From the NCBI GenBank assembly GCA_003240795.1, contig QFNK01000095.1, forward strand, positions 1 through 6,944: a stretch of DNA of 6,944 nt, written 5' to 3'. Below the pieces are notes generated by a model that saw nothing but the letters and a program-made list of their open reading frames with translations, made no database searches and had not been told where the DNA came from. A program made the position numbers and the translations under genes. Shown here one piece after another: positions 1 through 6,006 of the stretch (the first letter of the stretch is position 1; every line of letters starts with the position of its first letter). Source of the stretch: Micavibrio aeruginosavorus (GTDB taxonomy: Bacteria; Pseudomonadota; Alphaproteobacteria; Micavibrionales; Micavibrionaceae).

Positions 1-224
1 ACACGCAGGCAAACGGAACGGACACAGCCGGTCTGGATGTCAGCATGGTGGATACGGCGCTTGCCTGGGCGCAGGATCAATCGGCAAGCCTGCCGCCGCT
101 GCCGACAGCAGAAACATCTGCGCTGCCTTCCACGGATGCGCCTGTATCTCAGCCGATAGAGCAGATTGCCGCGGATGTGGCTTCCGTCCCGATGCCGGAA
201 GATCAGGAGACAGCGCACGCCTAG
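1..224 (+). CDS. 3' end of an acidic Ala/Pro-rich protein (partial)
   Basis: An open frame enters from the left edge (first full codon at 3) and stops at TAG 222-224, giving 73 residues. The visible tail is rich in Ala, Pro, Ser and Thr, has 11 Asp/Glu and no Lys or Arg, and ends PEDQETAHA. It shows no membrane segment, no recognisable domain and no Asp/Gly nonapeptide repeat. The reading is supported by the GC-rich third positions shared with the next gene and by the 57-bp same-strand gap to the ABC transporter, which suggests one operon. Such a low-complexity acidic tail could be the C-terminus of a secreted substrate or the disordered tail of another transport component. The identity cannot be decided from the fragment. 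Confidence 0.6.
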   Translation, partial: TQANGTDTAGLDVSMVDTALAWAQDQSASLPPLPTAETSALPSTDAPVSQPIEQIAADVASVPMPEDQETAHA

Positions 225-243
225 GCATGATAATATTCCCGTG

Positions 244-261
244 CGCCGGAATTCTTCGGCG
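244..261. other. intergenic hairpin before the ABC gene
   Basis: CGCCGGA at 244-250 pairs with TTCGGCG at 255-261 (7 bp including one G-T pair) around a 4-nt loop. There is no T-run after it on either strand, so it is a poor intrinsic terminator. It could attenuate or stabilise the mRNA between the two + strand genes. The hairpin itself is seen; its role is unknown. Confidence 0.35.
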
Positions 262-281
262 TTCAACACGATCAGTCTTGA

Positions 282-2012
282 ATGAATATGGATTTAAAAA
301 CGAGAACCGATGAAGATCTGCGTGTACAGCTTCGTCAGATGATAAAGCCGCCGATCGGCGTGTATCAGAATGTCATCATAGCGACGATTTTCATCAATAT
401 TTTTACCTTCATCCTCCCGCTGGTCAGCATGTCTGTTTATCAGACCGTGCTTCCGGCATCCGCCAGCGCGACTTTGATTGCGCTCACGATTGGCGTCACG
501 ATCATTATTCTGTTCGACTGGCTGTTCAATCATTATAGATCGCAGCGCATTCTGGCCGCGCAAACGGATATCGATATTCATATCGCCAAGCAGATATATG
601 AGCGTGTCGCCTTTATGAAACTCGACGGCCGCGTGATGAACGGCAGCGCGCTTTTGACCACCGTGCGCGATTTCGATCAGGTAAGGTCGTCCCTTGCCTC
701 AGGTATGATCGGCATTCTGGTCGATCTTCCGTTTCTTGCTTTGTTCGTCATCTTCCTCGTCGTCGTCAGCCCACTGATCGGCGTTGTCTCGCTTGCCGGA
801 TGCGCGGTTATTCTGGCCAGCGGCTATTTTAATAGCAAGGAGAGTGAGCGGCTTCACGGCGTTCTTGGTAAAATTGCAGGCGAGCGCCACTCGATTTTGC
901 TCTCCACCGTGCGTGACTTCGTTCAGATCCGCAGCAGCGGATGGATCGACCATATGGTCGAAAAGCATGCTCCTGTGGCGGAAAATATCGCTCTGGCCAA
1001 CGCGCATATGAACAGAAGCGGCCAGAATGCGGCCGGAATTACGAAGACTTTGGTGCAGGCGGTGCAAACACTTACAACACTCACCGGCGCATGGGCGGTT
1101 ATCAATGGGCAGATCGGCATGGCGGCCTTGATCGGCCTGTCCATGCTTGCAGCGCGCACGGCAGGTATAGCGGGGCAGATTGCCGCCGTCTTCCCGCGAT
1201 GGGTCATGGCGCAAAAATCCTTGAAAGCCGTGGAAGAGGCGCTCAACCTCCCGCAGGAAAAAATGCCGGGGCAGACTTATATCACGGACATTCCCAAAAC
1301 CTCCGATCTCTCTTTTGAGGGGGTGCAATTCACCTACCCTGAAATGCCCGTTCCCGCCATTGCGGAAATCAGCATGACCATTCCGCAGGGCAAAACCGTT
1401 CTCGTAATGGGGGCGTCGGGGTCCGGCAAAACAACGCTTTTAAAACTTGCCATGGGATTGTTGCCACCGACGCAAGGATATGTGCGCTACGGGCAGGTCG
1501 ATCTTTCCTACATTGATCCCGAAAGCTACCGCAGGATTTATTCCAGCGTCCTGGCGGAGCCTGTATTGTATGGTGAAACGCTCGCCGAATGGTTCTCCGC
1601 GGGAATGGGCGAACATGCGCTCGATCAGGCGAAAACCATACTCGTCGATCTCGGTTTCGGCGCTGTTATCAAGCAGCACCCTGCGGGCATTCACAGGCCG
1701 CTCGACAATGGAGGGCAGGGGTTCTCCATTGGCCAGAAAAAAGCCGTGGCGCTGACACGCGCGTTGATACAGAAACGCGGTCTTCTTGTGTTGGATGAAC
1801 CGACGGAGGGCATGGACAAGGAAACGCGCCTGCGGATCATTCAGGCCATCCGAGAACAGACGAAAGAGCGCACCGTTCTCATTGCAAGTCATGATGAATT
1901 GGCTCTGCAACTCGCGGACTACATAGCGATTATGGGGAGCGGACGTCTTCTTGCTTTCGATACAGCTCAAAAGGTTATGGCGGCGATATCCGCCGGTGCG
2001 CAGTCTAAATAA
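282..2012 (+). CDS. type I secretion-like ABC transporter, permease-ATPase fusion
   Basis: A 576-residue half-transporter: an N-terminal membrane domain fused to a C-terminal nucleotide-binding domain, acting in the inner membrane. Hydrophobic segments lie near residues 28-50, 62-80, 143-163, 165-182 and 257-292, as in the type I secretion (PrtD/LapB) exporter fold, and no C39 peptidase domain precedes them. In the ATPase, the A-loop Tyr is at 352, Walker A GASGSGKT at 377-384, Walker B LLVLDE at 501-506 with catalytic Glu506, and the H-loop His at 537. Two motifs are degenerate: the Q-loop Gln is missing (around SSVLAEP, 421-427) and the signature reads FSIGQ (481-485) instead of LSGGQ. This suggests either a partner ATPase in a heterodimer or slowed hydrolysis. 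The substrate is unknown; export of a peptide or protein is inferred. The start is the first of two nearby ATGs (282 and 288), and neither has a clear Shine-Dalgarno sequence. Confidence 0.9.
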   Translation: MNMDLKTRTDEDLRVQLRQMIKPPIGVYQNVIIATIFINIFTFILPLVSMSVYQTVLPASASATLIALTIGVTIIILFDWLFNHYRSQRILAAQTDIDIHIAKQIYERVAFMKLDGRVMNGSALLTTVRDFDQVRSSLASGMIGILVDLPFLALFVIFLVVVSPLIGVVSLAGCAVILASGYFNSKESERLHGVLGKIAGERHSILLSTVRDFVQIRSSGWIDHMVEKHAPVAENIALANAHMNRSGQNAAGITKTLVQAVQTLTTLTGAWAVINGQIGMAALIGLSMLAARTAGIAGQIAAVFPRWVMAQKSLKAVEEALNLPQEKMPGQTYITDIPKTSDLSFEGVQFTYPEMPVPAIAEISMTIPQGKTVLVMGASGSGKTTLLKLAMGLLPPTQGYVRYGQVDLSYIDPESYRRIYSSVLAEPVLYGETLAEWFSAGMGEHALDQAKTILVDLGFGAVIKQHPAGIHRPLDNGGQGFSIGQKKAVALTRALIQKRGLLVLDEPTEGMDKETRLRIIQAIREQTKERTVLIASHDELALQLADYIAIMGSGRLLAFDTAQKVMAAISAGAQSK

Positions 2013-2056
2013 ATTTATTTTCATAATTTTAATAATTGTTCTGCAAAACATTTCAG

Positions 2057-2073
2057 GAATTGTATTGCAATTC
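2057..2073. promoter_or_regulatory. inverted repeat overlapping the tRNA promoter -35
   Basis: GAATTG at 2057-2062 and CAATTC at 2068-2073 form a perfect 6-bp inverted repeat with a 5-bp centre, and it covers the proposed -35 hexamer. It could be an operator, or a weak hairpin at the end of the ABC transcript; no T-run follows. The repeat is seen; the regulation is inferred. Confidence 0.3.
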
Positions 2074-2093
2074 AAAGCTCATATCGCTATATA
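2065..2093 (+). promoter_or_regulatory. sigma70-type promoter of the tRNA-fMet locus
   Basis: TTGCAA at 2065-2070 and TATATA at 2088-2093 are separated by exactly 17 bp, so transcription would start near 2100, some 17 nt before the first tRNA half at 2117. This upstream sequence is not shared with the second and third copies, so it is probably the original host promoter of the tRNA gene. A transcript from it would cross both incomplete copies before reaching the intact tRNA and its terminator. Confidence 0.55.
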
Positions 2094-2116
2094 ACACGAA
2101 CCTTGAATTTCCCTGT

Positions 2117-2156
<40 letters not shown>

Positions 2157-2200
2157 AGAGCGCGTTTAAGGCGGCGACGCTGTAAGAGATTGGAATAAAA

Positions 2201-2236
2201 AGGCTTTTGCGCTTGGCCTAATTTGCTAAAAGTGCA
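2201..2236 (+). ncRNA. possible pseudoknot in unit 1
   Basis: AGGCT (2201-2205) can pair with GGCCT (2215-2219), and GCGCTT (2209-2214) with AAGTGC (2230-2235), in interleaved order: an H-type pseudoknot if both form. The equivalent stems in unit 2 differ in sequence but still pair. Both stems could instead be DNA inverted repeats for protein binding. No known RNA family is recognised. Confidence 0.35.
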
Positions 2237-2259
2237 GTGAGTAGCACAGAGTAGCTGAT

Positions 2260-2302
2260 GATTGTCTAACGGATTATCTAACGCTATTTTTGATTATCTA
2301 AA
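2260..2302 (+). promoter_or_regulatory. three direct repeats, integrase arm-site-like (unit 1)
   Basis: GATTGTCTAAC (2260-2270), GATTATCTAAC (2272-2282) and GATTATCTAAA (2292-2302) are direct repeats 12 and 20 bp apart, ending 15 bp before the second tRNA half. About 10-bp direct repeats flanking a tRNA-identical core are typical of arm-type sites of tyrosine recombinases. The repeats are seen; integrase binding is inferred. Confidence 0.5.
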
Positions 2303-2317
2303 TACGACTTTCCTTGC

Positions 2318-2357
<40 letters not shown>

Positions 2358-2400
2358 ATGACGGTTAAAGGGAACCGCCGGATTAGAGAATTGAATTAAA

Positions 2401-2436
2401 AGGTCTTTCGCACATGGCCTAATTTCTAAAATGTGC
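2401..2436 (+). ncRNA. possible pseudoknot in unit 2
   Basis: AGGTC (2401-2405) pairs with GGCCT (2416-2420), and GCACAT (2410-2415) pairs perfectly with ATGTGC (2431-2436), interleaved as in unit 1. Against unit 1, the pair 2414:2432 is A-T where unit 1 has T-A (2213:2231), a double compensatory change, and 2412:2434 is A-T where unit 1 has G-T. Two copies are too few to prove selection for an RNA fold. Confidence 0.35.
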
Positions 2437-2460
2437 AGTGAGTAGCAGAGAGTAGCTATG

Positions 2461-2503
2461 GATTGTCTAACGGATTATCTAACGCTTTTTTTGCTTATCT
2501 AAA
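2461..2503 (+). promoter_or_regulatory. three direct repeats, integrase arm-site-like (unit 2)
   Basis: GATTGTCTAAC (2461-2471), GATTATCTAAC (2473-2483) and GCTTATCTAAA (2493-2503) have the same spacings as in unit 1 and end 15 bp before the intact tRNA. They could also bring promoter-like AT-rich sequence (TATCTAAAT) to the tRNA. The arm-site role is inferred. Confidence 0.5.
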
Positions 2504-2518
2504 TAGGTTTTTTCTTGC

Positions 2519-2595
<77 letters not shown>

Positions 2596-2612
2596 AGAAA
2601 AATCAATCATTT

Positions 2613-2638
2613 AGCCGCCGCATGGCGGCTTTATTATT
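2613..2638 (+). terminator. intrinsic terminator of the tRNA-fMet transcript
   Basis: AGCCGCC (2613-2619) and GGCGGCT (2624-2630) form a perfect 7-bp, GC-rich stem with a GCAT loop, followed by TTATTATT. It lies 17 bp behind the tRNA 3' end and would end any transcript starting near 2100 or later. Confidence 0.8.
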
Positions 2639-2652
2639 GGTCAAAACCAACC

Positions 2653-2663
2653 GATTATCTAAC
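2653..2663 (+). promoter_or_regulatory. single arm-like repeat downstream of the tRNA
   Basis: GATTATCTAAC is identical to the middle repeat of both 201-bp units and lies in the same orientation, 95 bp after the CATAAC of the intact tRNA (the first repeat of units 1 and 2 lies 104 bp after theirs). It suggests that the DNA right of the tRNA also carries part of an attachment region. A single 11-mer could be chance in AT-rich DNA. Confidence 0.35.
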
Positions 2664-2725
2664 ACAACAATAACTTAGCTTCTATCTATTCCTTGCCCCG
2701 TACAAGGCCACCGATAGCGACGAAT

Positions 2726-2761
2726 AAAAAACGACCATCAGGTTATTAGTACAGCGGGTCG
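2726..2761 (-). terminator. possible terminator after the 98-aa gene
   Basis: Read on the - strand, CGACC (2757-2761) pairs with GGTCG (2732-2736), followed by six T (2731-2726). The loop is long, about 20 nt, so the hairpin is weak, but the position just past the stop at 2766 and the T-run fit a terminator for the leftward genes. Elsewhere in 2664-2765 I see only a CCTTG/CAAGG inverted repeat (about 2691-2707). Confidence 0.35.
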
Positions 2762-2765
2762 ATTG

Positions 2766-3062
2766 CTACAGCCCTTTCCAAATCCTTTGCATGGCATCTT
2801 TCATAGCCCAATATCTCTCGCCGGGGTCATGGATGGTTATAGCCTTGCGGAAATCCTGAAACGGCCTAACCCTGTCCTTGCCCCTTTCCAAGAAATGCAA
2901 CGCCGCCTCCAATTCATCCGATTTAACGTCTTCGTCCTTGGTACGTTTAAGCGCATTGCGGAGAATTTCCCACGCATCCCGCTTGCCGAATTCGTCGGCA
3001 TATTCCTCCGCCCATAATCCAAAATAGGCGACTTTCCCGTACTTATCTGAAAAATCCTGCAT
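2766..3062 (-). CDS. small hypothetical protein, 98 aa
   Basis: Not recognised. From the ATG at 3062 the product has 98 residues, is highly charged (Lys, Arg, Asp, Glu) and probably mostly helical, and has several aromatic residues (YFGLWAEEY near the start; a conserved-looking RYWAMKDAMQRIWKGL end). There is no signal peptide or membrane segment. A TTG at 3092 would add ten residues (MRLNCSYFVL); neither start has a good Shine-Dalgarno sequence, so ATG is preferred. It is the last of the leftward genes, 80 bp behind the 128-aa gene, and may be a soluble cargo or regulatory protein of the accessory segment. That it is a real gene is supported by amino acid composition and operon-like placement only. 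Confidence 0.55.
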   Translation of the reverse strand: MQDFSDKYGKVAYFGLWAEEYADEFGKRDAWEILRNALKRTKDEDVKSDELEAALHFLERGKDRVRPFQDFRKAITIHDPGERYWAMKDAMQRIWKGL

Positions 3063-3143
3063 GAGAACAAAATAAGAACAATTCAGGCGCAAGAGTCCAG
3101 AAAAATCTTTATAGGGATTTCATAACTGGTGGGACAATTGCCG

Positions 3144-3530
3144 CTAGGCTTCTTCTTTAGCCATTCTTTGAACGCGCTTTGCGGTCGTTAGCAAAGTAAA
3201 AAATTCATCAAGTTCCGGCTCGTCCCATTCATAGGCCATAGGCTTGAAACCCTCTATCCCCTTTTGTAAATCGGCATTATCGGCAAGGGCATTGAAGGTA
3301 TAAAGCCGGTTTACCACTTGTTTCATAAGTTGTTTCATTTCGGCATTATTAAGCCGGGATACCTGATTCCACGGTATTTCATTGCCCTCGGCGTCGATAA
3401 CTTTAACGTCTGAATAATCGCCCGTTTTGCTTATAGGCATTGGCCCGCTGTGCAGGTCTTCAAGAAACGTATTCCGAACGCATAACAAAGCGGTCATTTT
3501 TGCCAATTGGGCGGCGGGATTATCTTTCAT
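3144..3530 (-). CDS. hypothetical protein, 128 aa
   Basis: Not recognised with certainty. The 128-residue product starts at ATG 3530 behind a good Shine-Dalgarno sequence (GAAGG, 7 nt spacing). It is soluble and helical-looking, with an N-terminal MKDNPAAQLAKMTALLCVRN, then a LEDLHSG segment (about 24-30), VIDAEGNEIPW (about 44-54) and a charged C-terminus ending in KRVQRMAKEEA. No membrane segment, nucleotide-binding or catalytic motif is visible. It lies 91 bp behind the S51 peptidase gene on the same strand and could share its transcript. Similar short proteins often occur as unannotated cargo in integrated elements, but nothing here shows a function. Confidence 0.65.
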   Translation of the reverse strand: MKDNPAAQLAKMTALLCVRNTFLEDLHSGPMPISKTGDYSDVKVIDAEGNEIPWNQVSRLNNAEMKQLMKQVVNRLYTFNALADNADLQKGIEGFKPMAYEWDEPELDEFFTLLTTAKRVQRMAKEEA

Positions 3531-3621
3531 GGGCGGGCCTTCATTATCTTAATACCAAAAGTTATTACTATACCCATAAAGACGCTTGGGAAAGAGATTT
3601 GACAGAAACGGCCACGCCTCG

Positions 3622-4371
3622 TTATTCCGGGGCGAATAACCGGCCAATCTTTGAAATCACGGTTTCTCGGGCGGGGCTCACTTTATTCTTATTAACCGGA
3701 TGGTCTGTGCCTTCTTCATATTTAAGAATTTCAGTGCCATTATCATTCACGATAAGAACATCACCGTCCCTTAAAGTGATATGCGGAATGTTATTTTTGT
3801 TTGAATAAAAGATTGCGGTTTCGATTTTAGAATTTTCCGGGTGGTTAGAATTGTTATGAGGGATAATCAAAGAATCCAAGACGTTTAGGCCAGCCCAAAT
3901 TATTCCGTCTGTATATCCATCCGCCGATTCAAACGGGTTATCACAGAATTCCAGCCCCTTTAATGATGGTGATAAAACGCTAATTCCTGCGCTCCATCCG
4001 CCGTAACAAATTTCATTCCTTTCGATTAGCTTGCAAATAGCTGTATCAAAACCACTTAGATACATGGCCCGGCGTAATAAGAAAACATTGCCCCCGCACA
4101 CCCAAACCAAATCAAACTTTTTTAAATCATCTTCTATTTGGGATTTGTTTTGCTCTTTAAAATAAGAACGCAAGTCAAAATAGTCTGCATCAAATCCTAA
4201 TTGGAAGAACGCATCTTTTATATTATAAATATTTTTTTGATATGATTGCCTGTCCGTTAAAGGGATAAAGTCAACGGCATTTTCAATGATAGCAACGCGG
4301 TTTCCTCTTACCATGCCTTTCAGTTTATCGACATGGTTTCCAAAGCGTTCTGAGGATAGATACAATCTCAT
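3622..4371 (-). CDS. S51 family peptidase (peptidase E / type 1 glutamine amidotransferase-like fold)
   Basis: A 249-residue soluble protein of the S51 family, which includes alpha-aspartyl dipeptidase PepE, YgaJ-like proteins and cyanophycinase-type hydrolases. Visible landmarks: an N-terminal Rossmann-like strand with RVAIIENAVDF (25-35), VCGGNVFLLRRA (91-102, the GGN-F-LL motif), the nucleophile elbow GWSAG (125-129, Ser127) and IIPHNN with likely catalytic His172; RDGDVLIVN (201-209) matches the conserved late family segment. The third catalytic residue cannot be assigned by eye. Length fits the family (about 230-250). The likely reaction is hydrolysis of short, perhaps Asp-containing peptides in the cytoplasm; the substrate is unknown. 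The start at ATG 4371 has no Shine-Dalgarno sequence. The gene lies downstream of the cysS terminator, so it probably has its own promoter, which I could not locate. Confidence 0.85.
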   Translation of the reverse strand: MRLYLSSERFGNHVDKLKGMVRGNRVAIIENAVDFIPLTDRQSYQKNIYNIKDAFFQLGFDADYFDLRSYFKEQNKSQIEDDLKKFDLVWVCGGNVFLLRRAMYLSGFDTAICKLIERNEICYGGWSAGISVLSPSLKGLEFCDNPFESADGYTDGIIWAGLNVLDSLIIPHNNSNHPENSKIETAIFYSNKNNIPHITLRDGDVLIVNDNGTEILKYEEGTDHPVNKNKVSPARETVISKIGRLFAPE

Positions 4372-4373
4372 TT

Positions 4374-4502
4374 TTAGAATCTGTGGCCGTACATGCCGGA
4401 GTAAATCCTAGCTTTGGTTCTAAAATCGGCATCACCGAGCTGCTTGTCAAAAGCTATAAAGCCCTCTACATGCCAATAGAAAAAAGCCTTGAAAGGCTTT
4501 AA
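4374..4502 (+). pseudogene. possible C-terminal remnant of an unknown gene
   Basis: The gap between cysS and the peptidase gene contains a + strand frame of 42 codons ending in TAA (4500-4502), with protein-like composition: ...NPSFGSKIGITELLVKSY... then KALYMPIEKSLERL. A GTG at 4383 could start it, but there is no ribosome site, and the frame looks like the tail of a longer protein rather than a whole one. Its last codons are also the cysS terminator. I do not recognise the family; it may be chance. Confidence 0.2.
4480..4500 (-). terminator. intrinsic terminator of cysS
   Basis: On the - strand AAAGCCT (4500-4494) and AGGCTTT (4489-4483) form a 7-bp stem with a 4-nt loop, running into a six-T stretch (4485-4480). 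It lies 20 bp past the cysS stop and separates the methyltransferase-cysS transcript from the peptidase gene. Confidence 0.8.
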
Positions 4503-4519
4503 TATGATTTGCAGTGCCT

Positions 4520-5965
4520 TCATATATCATTCCGTGGCGCGATTATACGCACCCACTGCGTTCCTTCTTTTGTATCCCGTATTTGAATTCCTTTTTGTAA
4601 CAGTTCATCCCGCAATCTGTCGGATTCAGTCCAGTTTTTTTCCGAGCGCGCTAAATTCCTGCTTTCAAGGATTTCTTTTTCATCGTCGGAAAGGTCGTTG
4701 CGAAGGACTGAAAAAAGGCCCAATCCAAGGACATTATCAAATTCGCGTACCAATTCTAATTTTTCTAAGCTGGTGATATCATCCGCCTTTACGGTAGTCC
4801 ATAAAACCGACAAAGCCGTGGGGGAATGAAGGTCGTTAGACATGGCATTCCAAAACGAGGATGAATAATTCGTGGCCGCCGCGGATAAATCTGTTTTTTC
4901 AGATTTAGAGTTTTCCGTTTCTAACAGCCATTCTTGCACTTTTTCAAAAAGACTTGCATATGCGGTTGCCGCGGAAGAAAGGGCGTTGTAGCTAAATTTA
5001 AGTTCGCCTCGATAGTGAGTGCCTAGCAATAAATACCGATATGCTAATGGGTGGTATCCATCTTTGGCCAGCGTATCCATTGTAAGGGTTGCGCCTTTAG
5101 ATTTTGACATTTTGCCAGCATCAACCGTCAGAAATGCTCCGTGCATCCATACATTAACCCACTTATGGTCTATACAGCATTCCGATTGCGCGATTTCATT
5201 CGTATGGTGGACAGGGATATGGTCAATGCCACCGCAATGTATATCAATCCGGTCGCCTAAATATTTTCGTGCCATTGCAGAGCATTCAATATGCCAGCCT
5301 GGAAAGCCGACGCCCCACGGCGAATCCCATTTCATTATTTGATTGGGAAATTTAGATTGTGAAAACCACAACGCAAAATCCTGTTGGTTTCGCTTTCTAT
5401 CGTCGTGTTCTGCTCGATCTGTCGATTTTTGCTGTTCAAGCTTTAATGAGGCAAAATCTGCATATTGGGGGAATTTTGAAACGTCAAAATAAACATTGCC
5501 GCCGGACGTATAGGCATACCCTTTGTCGAGCAATATGCCGACCATATCAATCATTTCTTGGATATGCTCAGTTGCCCGGCAAACTATCGTCGGGCGTTTG
5601 ATACCCAACATTTCAGAATGCCTAAAAAAAGCACCCTCATAATATTTTGCAATATCCCACGGTGACTTTTGCTCCCTTTCGGCGGCAACGGACATTTTAT
5701 CTTCGCCGGTATCTGCATCGGATTGTAAATGTCCAACGTCCGTTATATTCATAACGTGCTGGACATCATAGCCCTTTGCCTCCAACGTCCGGCGCAAAAC
5801 ATCCTCGAAAACATATGTACGCATATTCCCGATATGGGCATAGCTATACACCGTGGGGCCGCAAGCGTATAAGCTTACTTTCCCCTCGGCCAATGGTACA
5901 AATGGCTCTATGGAGCGACTGGCTGTATTAAAAAGCTTTATCAATGATTGAATACCTTTATTCAC
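4520..5965 (-). CDS. cysS: cysteinyl-tRNA synthetase
   Basis: A class I aminoacyl-tRNA synthetase that activates cysteine with ATP and attaches it to tRNA-Cys in the cytoplasm. The 481 residues match full-length bacterial CysRS. Visible: Zn ligand Cys35 in YACGPTVY, the HIGH-type motif as HIGN (44-47), NITDVGHL (73-80), Zn ligands Cys228 in GWHIECSAM and His253/Glu257 in HHTNEIAQ, and KMSKS (285-289). The C-terminal anticodon-binding helical region is present and ends in WVRIIAPRNDI. The HIGN-MRTYVFEDVLRR and NITDVGHLQSDADTGEDKM wording resembles CysRS of Chlamydiae and candidate phyla radiation bacteria more than typical proteobacterial enzymes, which suggests transfer. The longest frame starts at GTG 5965; TTG 5944, giving IKLFNT after the initiator Met and preceded by AAAGG, may be the true start. 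It follows the methyltransferase by 41 bp, probably on one mRNA. Confidence 0.94.
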   Translation of the reverse strand: MNKGIQSLIKLFNTASRSIEPFVPLAEGKVSLYACGPTVYSYAHIGNMRTYVFEDVLRRTLEAKGYDVQHVMNITDVGHLQSDADTGEDKMSVAAEREQKSPWDIAKYYEGAFFRHSEMLGIKRPTIVCRATEHIQEMIDMVGILLDKGYAYTSGGNVYFDVSKFPQYADFASLKLEQQKSTDRAEHDDRKRNQQDFALWFSQSKFPNQIMKWDSPWGVGFPGWHIECSAMARKYLGDRIDIHCGGIDHIPVHHTNEIAQSECCIDHKWVNVWMHGAFLTVDAGKMSKSKGATLTMDTLAKDGYHPLAYRYLLLGTHYRGELKFSYNALSSAATAYASLFEKVQEWLLETENSKSEKTDLSAAATNYSSSFWNAMSNDLHSPTALSVLWTTVKADDITSLEKLELVREFDNVLGLGLFSVLRNDLSDDEKEILESRNLARSEKNWTESDRLRDELLQKGIQIRDTKEGTQWVRIIAPRNDI

Positions 5966-6006
5966 ACAGCTCTTTTTTATTAAAAAAATCGACCCACTTC
6001 AATAAA

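Noticed and set aside
1440..2075. 211-aa and other - strand frames opposite the ABC transporter
   Set aside because: They are antisense shadows of a clear coding gene, a common effect in GC-rich sequence.
2254..2262. Hammerhead ribozyme core (CTGATGA at the end of unit 1)
   Set aside because: Unit 2 lacks the heptamer (it reads GCTATGGA), and no GAAA with matching stems follows.
2596..3143. Integrase or excisionase gene next to the tRNA
   Set aside because: The only frame here (98 aa) has no recombinase Arg/His/Tyr motifs and no helix-turn-helix that I can recognise, so any integrase must lie outside the window.
3440..3808. 122-aa + strand open frame
   Set aside because: It overlaps two well-supported - strand genes. 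Its middle part (3540-3621) falls in their gap and looks mildly protein-like, but no start, ribosome site or family supports it.
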